A model generated the notes under the pieces. That model was given only the letters and a program-made list of their open reading frames with translations, did not search any database and was not told where the DNA came from. A DNA stretch of 12,442 nucleotides from Gemmatimonadota bacterium. GTDB taxonomy: Bacteria > Gemmatimonadota > Gemmatimonadetes > Gemmatimonadales > Gemmatimonadaceae. The stretch lies in assembly GCA_003142495.1 (NCBI GenBank), contig PLMM01000101.1, forward strand, positions 1 to 12,442. Direction: 5' to 3'. Position 1 is the first letter of the stretch, and every line of letters begins with the position of its first letter. Below, piece after piece: positions 1 to 4,930 of the stretch. Both the position numbers and the translations under genes were made by a program.

Positions 1-563
1 GGCCGCTCGTCGCCGCATTGCAGGGCCGCCACGAGCTCGTGCTCGCGAGCCGGCAGCAGGCTCACGAAAAAGTCGATCTCTCCGATCCCGCGTCCATCCG
101 CGCGCTGTACAAGCGCGTCGGCAAGCTCGACGCCGTCGTCTCAGCTGCTGGCGAGGCGAAGTTTTCGCCGCTAGCCAAGCTCACCGATGATGACTTCGCG
201 TTCAGTCTCAAGAGCAAGCTGATGGGGCAGGTCAATCTCGTGCGCTACGGAATCGATTCGGTGAACGACGGCGGCTCGTTCACGCTCACGAGCGGCGTGC
301 TCGCGAGTCAGCCGATGATCGGGAGCGGGGCGGTGAGCCTCGTCAATTCGGGCATCGAGGGCTTCACTCGAGCAGCTGCGCTCGAGGCGCCGCGCGGAAT
401 TCGCGTGAACATCATCAGCCCGCCGTGGATCACGGAGACGCTGATCGCCTTCAAGATGGACCCGACCGGGGGCATGCCAGCGGCCGACGTCGCGCGCGCG
501 TACGTCGACAGCATAGAGGGGAAGCAGAGCGGACACGTGATCTCGCCGAAGTTCGTGAGTTGA
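1..563 (+). CDS. Atypical SDR-fold protein lacking catalytic Tyr/Lys (5' partial)
   Basis: Short-chain dehydrogenase/reductase fold, cut by the left edge. The reading frame is open from base 3, giving PLVAALQGRHELVLASR before the first TTG, so that TTG (18-20) is internal and the glycine-rich nucleotide-binding turn lies outside the window. Visible SDR landmarks are DLSDPASI, the NNAG-like VVSAAG, the serine strand LTSGVLA and the tail RGIRVNIISPPWITETL. At the YxxxK position the protein reads VSLVN, with Val at 333-335 and Asn at 345-347, so both catalytic Tyr and Lys are replaced. This matches the known SDR subgroup typified by Listeria Lin1944, which keeps the cofactor fold but lacks the usual active-site residues and has no assigned function. 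It ends at TGA 561-563 and converges on the minus-strand LiaF-like gene 47 bases away. Fold is confident; substrate and reaction are unknown. Confidence 0.88.
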   Translation, partial: PLVAALQGRHELVLASRQQAHEKVDLSDPASIRALYKRVGKLDAVVSAAGEAKFSPLAKLTDDDFAFSLKSKLMGQVNLVRYGIDSVNDGGSFTLTSGVLASQPMIGSGAVSLVNSGIEGFTRAAALEAPRGIRVNIISPPWITETLIAFKMDPTGGMPAADVARAYVDSIEGKQSGHVISPKFVS

Positions 564-610
564 GGGGAGCGGGGAAGATGCCGCACATTCGCAGCGTCAG
601 TTAATTGTTT

Positions 611-1150
611 TCAAGGCTGGCCCGCGCTCAGTCCACGCGCCTCGTTCCAGCGCGTCCGGAGCATCTTGATCCACGACGGCGCGTTGGGATTGACGATCTT
701 GATCTCGACCGAGCCCATGAACGCGGTGCCCGAAACGCGAATCGTAGGCGCGTCGATGCCCGCCGTGCTCCACTTCTCACCCTCCGTCTCGAAAGCGCCG
801 ATGATCGCGTCGCCGTCGCAGTCCACGCGGACGTCGGGTGGAACGAGAATCGTGACGTTCCCCATGATGACCACGAGCTCGATGTGCGACGTGCCCGCAC
901 CGAAGCGCGCGCGCGTCAGGTCGAGCTTCAGGTCGCCAAACACGGACACGCCGCGGAAGAGACGCGGCAAAATCCAGTCGCCGCTGCGCACCTGTGCCGA
1001 GAGGAAGGCCGTGGCGCCGCGCACCGGAGGCACCATCTCCGCGGGGACGATCATCTGTGTCGCGGTTGGCGCAGGCGGGAAACGCGAAGCGCTGTGGTTC
1101 GGTGGCTGATAGGGAGTTGTCACGATATATCGTACGGGTTGGCGTGACAC
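611..1150 (-). CDS. LiaF C-terminal-like (DUF2154-type) protein
   Basis: A 179-residue protein with no membrane segment or signal peptide. Its core, from about residue 45, shows the repeating beta pattern of the LiaF C-terminal / cell-wall-active antibiotic response domain: SGDWILP, then RGVSVFGDLKLDLTRA, IELVVIMGNVTILVPPDVRV, IIGAFE, and a final VSGTAFMGSVEIKI strand. Proteins of this family are linked to envelope-stress signalling in Firmicutes and Actinobacteria; the role in this organism is unknown. Unlike LiaF it has no N-terminal transmembrane part. The first 40 residues are Pro/Thr/Ala-rich. The start is uncertain: GTG at 1150 gives the longest form, GTG at 1123 (codon 10) and ATG at 1054 (codon 33) are alternatives, and none has a clear Shine-Dalgarno sequence. 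It lies 27 bases after the permease gene on the same strand, so it may be co-transcribed or have its own promoter inside the permease end. Inverted repeats cover the 1150 and 1123 starts. Confidence 0.78.
   Translation of the reverse strand: MSRQPVRYIVTTPYQPPNHSASRFPPAPTATQMIVPAEMVPPVRGATAFLSAQVRSGDWILPRLFRGVSVFGDLKLDLTRARFGAGTSHIELVVIMGNVTILVPPDVRVDCDGDAIIGAFETEGEKWSTAGIDAPTIRVSGTAFMGSVEIKIVNPNAPSWIKMLRTRWNEARGLSAGQP
1118..1149. promoter_or_regulatory. Nested inverted repeats at the start of the LiaF-like gene
   Basis: Two symmetric elements interlock here. The outer one is TGTCACG (1118-1124) and its reverse complement CGTGACA (1143-1149), with 18 bases between. The inner one is a perfect 12-base palindrome, ACGATATATCGT (1122-1133), unusually AT-rich at its centre for this sequence. 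Both overlap the first codons of the longest form of the LiaF-like gene. Likely readings are an operator for a dimeric repressor, or a -10-like AT element of a promoter serving a shorter form of the gene that starts at the 1054 ATG. The regulator is not encoded in the window. PadR-type regulators are plausible partners for such genes, but that is a guess. Confidence 0.4.
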
Positions 1151-1164
1151 CCGGTTTCGCCGGG
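1150..1164. other. Short GC hairpin between permease and LiaF-like gene
   Basis: CCCGG (1150-1154) and CCGGG (1160-1164) form a perfect 5-bp stem around the loop TTTCG. It sits just after the permease stop codon on the minus strand. No T-tract follows in either direction, so it is not a standard intrinsic terminator. It could weaken read-through, mark an mRNA processing point, or be chance in GC-rich DNA. Confidence 0.3.
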
Positions 1165-1177
1165 CTTCAGCGTGCTC

Positions 1178-2098
1178 TCAGTCGTACGCGATGCGCGGAT
1201 CGGCGGCGGCGTAGGCGAGATCCGTGATCAGGTTCACCGCCACGAAGACCACACTCAAAAACAACACCGTTCCCTGGATCGCGGGAAGGTCCCGGCGCCC
1301 GATCGCGTTCACGACGTAGCGGCCGATCCCGGGCCAGCTGAACACGGTCTCGGTGAGAATGCTCCCGGTGAGGTACGAGCCGAAGTCGAGGCCGAGCACA
1401 CTGATCACCGGCACGAGCGCATTCCGGAGCGCGTGATAGAGCAACACCATCTTCTCGCGCGCACCCTTCGCACGCGCCGTGCGCACGTAGTCGCTCGAGA
1501 GCACCTCGAGCATCGATGAGCGCGTCATGCGCGCGAGGAAGGCGATCGAGCGGGAGCCAAGCGCGAGCGCGGGGAGAATCAGGAATTCCGGGCGCCCGTA
1601 TCCCGACGGCGGCAGCCACTTGAGCACGACCGCGAACAACAGAATGAGCAGCAGCCCAACCCAATAGACCGGAAAGGACACGCCGACGTAGGCGATCGCG
1701 AGCGCGCCGCGATCGATCCAGCCGCCAGGGTGTCGCGCGCTCAGCACGCCGAGCGAAACGCCGACGACGATCGCGAGCAGCATCGCGGTGCCCGCGAGCT
1801 CGAGCGTCTTCGGAAAGCGCTCGGCGATGTCGCGCGCGATCGGGCGGCCGGTGATGAACGACCGTCCGAGATCGCCGCGAAGGACGCCACCGGTGTAATG
1901 CGCGAACTGGCGCGGCAGCGACTCGTCGAGATGCAGCTCTTTGCGCAGCCGCGTGATCGTTGCCGAATCCGCGCGCTCACCGACCATCTCGAGCACCGGA
2001 TCGCCGGGCGCGACGTAGAGCAGCAGAAAGGCGACCACCACGACGCCGAAGAGCGTCGGGATGGCGAGGAGCGCGCGGCGAGCGAGCAGCGCACCCAT
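1178..2098 (-). CDS. ABC transporter permease, DppB/OppB family
   Basis: A 306-residue inner-membrane permease of the peptide/nickel type. Residues about 9-30 are the first membrane segment, ending in the family's APGDP turn. A periplasmic loop with the DLGRSF motif and about five further hydrophobic segments follow. The cytoplasmic EAA-type loop that docks the ATPase is intact: DYVRTARAKGA at residues 203-213, followed by the helix ending RNALVPVISVLG. The C-terminus has the usual DLAYAAADPRI before the stop. ATG at 2098 is chosen because it places the first helix right after MGALLARR, as in the family, and lies 2 bases after the TGA of the binding-protein gene, implying translational coupling. 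A longer start at 2176 would overlap that gene by about 76 bases and add unrelated residues. No second permease (DppC-type) or ATPase is adjacent. Transport of peptides or similar solutes is inferred from family; the substrate cannot be read from sequence. Confidence 0.93.
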   Translation of the reverse strand: MGALLARRALLAIPTLFGVVVVAFLLLYVAPGDPVLEMVGERADSATITRLRKELHLDESLPRQFAHYTGGVLRGDLGRSFITGRPIARDIAERFPKTLELAGTAMLLAIVVGVSLGVLSARHPGGWIDRGALAIAYVGVSFPVYWVGLLLILLFAVVLKWLPPSGYGRPEFLILPALALGSRSIAFLARMTRSSMLEVLSSDYVRTARAKGAREKMVLLYHALRNALVPVISVLGLDFGSYLTGSILTETVFSWPGIGRYVVNAIGRRDLPAIQGTVLFLSVVFVAVNLITDLAYAAADPRIAYD

Positions 2099-2100
2099 GC

Positions 2101-3663
2101 TCAGTGCGCCGTGACGGTCACGTCCGTGAACTTCTGGCCGTTGAAGATCGTCGGCGCGACGAAGCCCTTCACCCACGGCTGCACGGCGTACAGCTCGTTG
2201 TAGAAGAAGAGGTAGATCATCGGCGCGTCCCTGAACGAGAGCGAATCGGCCTCTCGATAGAGCGACGCCCGCTTGGCCGAGTCCTGCTCGATGCGCGAGA
2301 GCGAGACGATGCGATCGAAGTCCGGATTCTCGTAGAAGGACACATTGCCGCCGACGCCGCGATTGGCACCATGCAGCAGCGGATACAAAAAGTTCTCGGC
2401 GTCCGGATAGTCGGCGTACCAGTCCTTCACGATCATGTCGGCCTGTCCGTTGCGCGCGGCCTCGCGCGCGGCGGCGCTCTCTCGCTGCACGAGCTTCGCG
2501 CGCACGCCCACCGCCGCGAGATACGACTGGATCGACTCGGCCACGCGCGCGAAGGCGGGATCTTGCGGCACCCAGAGCTCGATGTCGAAGCCCTTCGCGT
2601 AGCCGGCGGCGGCGAGGAGCTTCTTCGCGGCGGCGGTATCGTAGGCGTACGGGGCGCGCGCGTCGTCGGCGCCCTCGAGCGTCGGAGGAATCACACCGGC
2701 GGCGAGATGTCCGCGTCCGCCCAGGAGCTTGTCGAGGATCGTGTGCACATCGACGGCGTGGTTGAGTGCCTGGCGAACGCGCGCGTCCTTCAGCGGGCCG
2801 CGCGTGGTGTTGAGCGCGACGTACCAGAGGCGGAGCGCGGGCGCACTCGTGAGGAGCGCCTTCTTCTCGTCGGCCTGCTCCCAGCGCTGCGCGTCGGCCT
2901 CGGGCACGTAGAGCAGGTCGACGTTGCCGCTCTCGAACTCCGCGACGGCCGTTGATGGCTCTGGAATGATTCGTATCATGAGCGAATCGAGCTTCGGCGC
3001 GCCGCCGAAGTACTCGGAATTTCGCGCGAGCAGCACGTAGTCATCGTGCTGCCACGAGACGAGCGTCCACGCTCCGGTGCCTACGGGATGCTCCCCGAAA
3101 TCAGGAGATATTTTCGCGGGCACCACCGATGCGACCGGCATTGCGAGTAACTTTGGGAAGATCGCGAGGGCTGTGTCCAGCGCAATACGGACCGTGCTGT
3201 CATCGACGGCCGTGACGCCCGCGACGGTCGGCGCTTTTCCGGCGGCGAAGGCGCGCGCGCCGGCGATGGGATAGAGCGGCCACGGGCGGCCGGATTTGTT
3301 CGCTGGGTCGAGGACGCGTGTGAAGCTGTGCACGACATCGCTCGCGTGGAGCAGTGAGCCGTCGTGGAAGCGAACGCCGGGCCGCAGATGAAAGAGATAG
3401 GTGCGACCATCGGGAGTGACGTCCCATCGCGAGGCGAGGGCTGGCCCAACCTTCGCATCAGGGCTGAAGCGGGTGAGTCCGTCGAACAGGTACGACACGG
3501 CGCGTCCCGTTGGAACATCGGTGGAGAGCGCGGGGTCGAGAGATTTAGGATCGTAGCGGTCGCGCGCGTCGATCAGGGTGCGGCGATGGGCGGCGTCTCC
3601 GCCGTTGCAGGCGGCGAGCAGCACGAGTGCGACGAGTGGAAGACGAGTGCAAACGAGTGACAT
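2101..3663 (-). CDS. Peptide/nickel-type ABC solute-binding lipoprotein (SBP family 5)
   Basis: A 520-residue extracytoplasmic binding protein, normal length for the OppA/DppA family. The N-terminus is a lipoprotein signal: a hydrophobic stretch at 8-18, then lipobox LAAC with Cys19 as the lipidated residue, so the mature protein should be membrane-anchored in the periplasm. Family 5 landmarks follow in order: the DPALSTD start region, GLTRFSPDAKVGPALASRW, the signature-like YLFHLRPGVRFHDGS, then DVVHSF, HPVGTGAWTL and, later, RQALNHAVD. The ATG at 3663 is supported by the signal peptide, which begins at once; only a weak GAG precedes it. It is the first gene of the minus-strand unit and is followed after 2 bases by the permease. 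It delivers a ligand, probably a short peptide, to the permease; the ligand is unknown. The upstream region is shared with the divergent response-regulator gene. Confidence 0.93.
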   Translation of the reverse strand: MSLVCTRLPLVALVLLAACNGGDAAHRRTLIDARDRYDPKSLDPALSTDVPTGRAVSYLFDGLTRFSPDAKVGPALASRWDVTPDGRTYLFHLRPGVRFHDGSLLHASDVVHSFTRVLDPANKSGRPWPLYPIAGARAFAAGKAPTVAGVTAVDDSTVRIALDTALAIFPKLLAMPVASVVPAKISPDFGEHPVGTGAWTLVSWQHDDYVLLARNSEYFGGAPKLDSLMIRIIPEPSTAVAEFESGNVDLLYVPEADAQRWEQADEKKALLTSAPALRLWYVALNTTRGPLKDARVRQALNHAVDVHTILDKLLGGRGHLAAGVIPPTLEGADDARAPYAYDTAAAKKLLAAAGYAKGFDIELWVPQDPAFARVAESIQSYLAAVGVRAKLVQRESAAAREAARNGQADMIVKDWYADYPDAENFLYPLLHGANRGVGGNVSFYENPDFDRIVSLSRIEQDSAKRASLYREADSLSFRDAPMIYLFFYNELYAVQPWVKGFVAPTIFNGQKFTDVTVTAH

Positions 3664-3716
3664 TGCGGAGCTCGTGTGGGAGCGCGCCCGCGCGTCGCCT
3701 TCACGTGGCTACGACG

Positions 3717-3745
3717 TTGACACAGCAGTACTATTCGGGTGAACT
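3717..3745 (+). promoter_or_regulatory. Candidate promoter for the response-regulator/TAM operon
   Basis: A perfect -35 hexamer TTGACA (3717-3722) is followed after 17 bases by TGAACT (3740-3745), a poor -10 with three of six matches; ACTTAT at 3743-3748 is an alternative at longer spacing. It would give a leader of roughly 20 bases before the GTG at 3773. It overlaps the minus-strand candidate promoter, so the two units could interfere with each other. Confidence 0.3.
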
Positions 3746-3770
3746 TATCGGGCCCCAAGTGAAGCGTCAA
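3742..3770 (-). promoter_or_regulatory. Candidate promoter for the binding-protein/permease unit
   Basis: On the minus strand TTGACG (3770-3765) is followed after exactly 17 bases by TAAGTT (3747-3742). The first is one mismatch from a sigma-70 -35 box; the second is a weak -10. It lies about 80 bases upstream of the binding-protein start. A single consensus-like match in a 109-base gap is modest evidence, and vegetative promoters of this phylum may differ from the E. coli consensus. Confidence 0.3.
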
Positions 3771-3772
3771 TC

Positions 3773-4693
3773 GTGAGTTATGTCCTGTGCGTCGACGACA
3801 ACGAGGACATGCGCCTGATGGTGCGTGAGGTCCTCCAATCGGCGGGGCATGAGACCGATCTGGCGGCCGACGGACTGTCCGCGCTTGCATCCATCCAGGA
3901 GCGCGAGCCGGATCTGCTCGTGCTCGATCTCGTCATGCCCGGCATGAGCGGGCTCGACGTCTGTCGGGCCGTCAAGCTCAACCCGTTCACCGCGCGCATC
4001 CCGATCCTGATGCTCACGGCGCAGGGAGACATCGCGGCGAAGGTCGCGGCGTTCGATGCGGGGGCGGACGATTATCTCGCGAAGCCGTTCGACCCGCGTG
4101 AGCTACGAGCGCGCATCGTCGCGTTACTGAGGATCGTGCGGCGCGAAGGCGATAGAAATCCAACAAGCGGGCTGCCTGGCGGGAAGGCGATCGAAGAGGA
4201 GATCGAGCGGCGCGCGGAGAAGGGCGATTCGTTCGCGATCTGCTACATCGATCTCGACAACTTCAAGCCGTTCGCGGATACGTTCGGCTTCTCGATCGCC
4301 GACATGGTGATTCGGGACATGGGGCAGGCGATACGCGGGGCGATCGAGATGACGGGAACGCCAACGGACTTCGTGGGGCATATCGGCGGCGACGATTTCA
4401 TCGCGGTGACGTCGGTGCAGCGGGCGCTGTCGATCGCGCGGGAGTGCGCGCTCCGATTCGTCGACGTGGCGAAGCGCGCGGTGGGTGAGGAAGCGGTGCG
4501 GCGCGGGCACTTCACCGGCGTCGACCGGGAAGGGCGGGCGCGCGATTTTCCGATCGCGCGGCTTTCCGCGGCGGTGCTGCAGATCGGGCCGGACAGATGG
4601 ATCTCGACGGGGCACATCGGATCGCTGGCGGCGGAAGTGAAGCGGCGTGCGAAGCAGCGGGGACCCGGTACCATCCTCGTGCAAACAGTGTAG
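3773..4693 (+). CDS. Response regulator: receiver domain plus divergent GGDEF domain
   Basis: A 306-residue cytoplasmic signalling protein. Residues 3-120 are a complete receiver domain: acidic pair Asp8/Asp9, phospho-acceptor Asp52 in VLDLVMPGMSG, Thr82, Tyr101 and Lys104 in DDYLAKPF. Residues about 129-300 resemble a GGDEF (diguanylate cyclase) domain: SGLPGG replaces the usual TGLPN, YIDLDNFKPF (158-167) is the metal/substrate strand, and the signature is GGDDF at 205-209 instead of GGDEF/GGEEF. The inhibitory RxxD site five residues before the signature reads TPTD, so its Arg is missing. The domain may make c-di-GMP without product feedback, or only bind nucleotide; sequence alone cannot decide. 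GTG 3773 is the start because the first receiver strand (YVLCVDD) begins at codon 3; the Shine-Dalgarno is weak. No cognate sensor kinase is in the window. It is the first gene of the operon and ends 3 bases before the small membrane protein. Confidence 0.92.
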   Translation: MSYVLCVDDNEDMRLMVREVLQSAGHETDLAADGLSALASIQEREPDLLVLDLVMPGMSGLDVCRAVKLNPFTARIPILMLTAQGDIAAKVAAFDAGADDYLAKPFDPRELRARIVALLRIVRREGDRNPTSGLPGGKAIEEEIERRAEKGDSFAICYIDLDNFKPFADTFGFSIADMVIRDMGQAIRGAIEMTGTPTDFVGHIGGDDFIAVTSVQRALSIARECALRFVDVAKRAVGEEAVRRGHFTGVDREGRARDFPIARLSAAVLQIGPDRWISTGHIGSLAAEVKRRAKQRGPGTILVQTV

Positions 4694-4696
4694 CCA

Positions 4697-4930
4697 ATGA
4701 CGGAAACGAACGGGACGCGCGACGAGTCGGACGTCCGCTACGATGATCGGCTGCCGCTTCGCGGCCGCGCGCTCCTTCCCTCCATTGCGATGGCGGTGGG
4801 GGCGGGGCTCGTCGTCTTCTACATCGCGCGTATCATGGCCGAGCGTGCGCCGATGGTGCTCGAGGCGCTCGACGGTGCGGCACAGACGCCCCCCGACCGG
4901 GCCGCGTCGCCCGCGCGAACACGCGGGTGA
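4697..4930 (+). CDS. Small single-pass membrane protein, unknown function
   Basis: A 77-residue protein I do not recognise. The N-terminal 25 residues are polar and charged, with an acidic RDESDVRYDD stretch then RLPLRGR. One hydrophobic segment spans about residues 27-45 (from LLPSIAMAVGAG to the YIARI region). The rest is an Ala/Pro/Arg-rich tail. The basic residues just before the membrane segment suggest the N-terminus stays in the cytoplasm. Its reality is supported by position: it starts 3 bases after the response-regulator stop and its TGA overlaps the ATG of tamA (TGATG), which fits a coupled operon with no room for anything else. It could be an accessory subunit of the TAM complex or a membrane partner of the response regulator; both are inference. 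Confidence 0.65.
   Translation: MTETNGTRDESDVRYDDRLPLRGRALLPSIAMAVGAGLVVFYIARIMAERAPMVLEALDGAAQTPPDRAASPARTRG

Noticed and set aside
564..610. Bidirectional terminator between the converging SDR and LiaF-like genes
   Set aside because: I looked for a stable hairpin with a T-tract in these 47 bases and found none; there is a TTAATTGTTTT stretch but no stem before it.
605..1147. Open + strand frame of about 180 codons opposite the LiaF-like gene
   Set aside because: Arg-rich with no pattern, whereas the minus strand shows the LiaF-type beta repeats.
1150..1164. Intrinsic terminator after the permease gene
   Set aside because: Only a 5-bp stem and no T-tract on either strand; kept as a low-confidence hairpin, not a terminator.
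2099..2176. Upstream start for the permease at 2176
   Set aside because: Would overlap the binding-protein gene and add a charged N-terminus not seen in DppB-type permeases; ATG 2098 places the first helix correctly.
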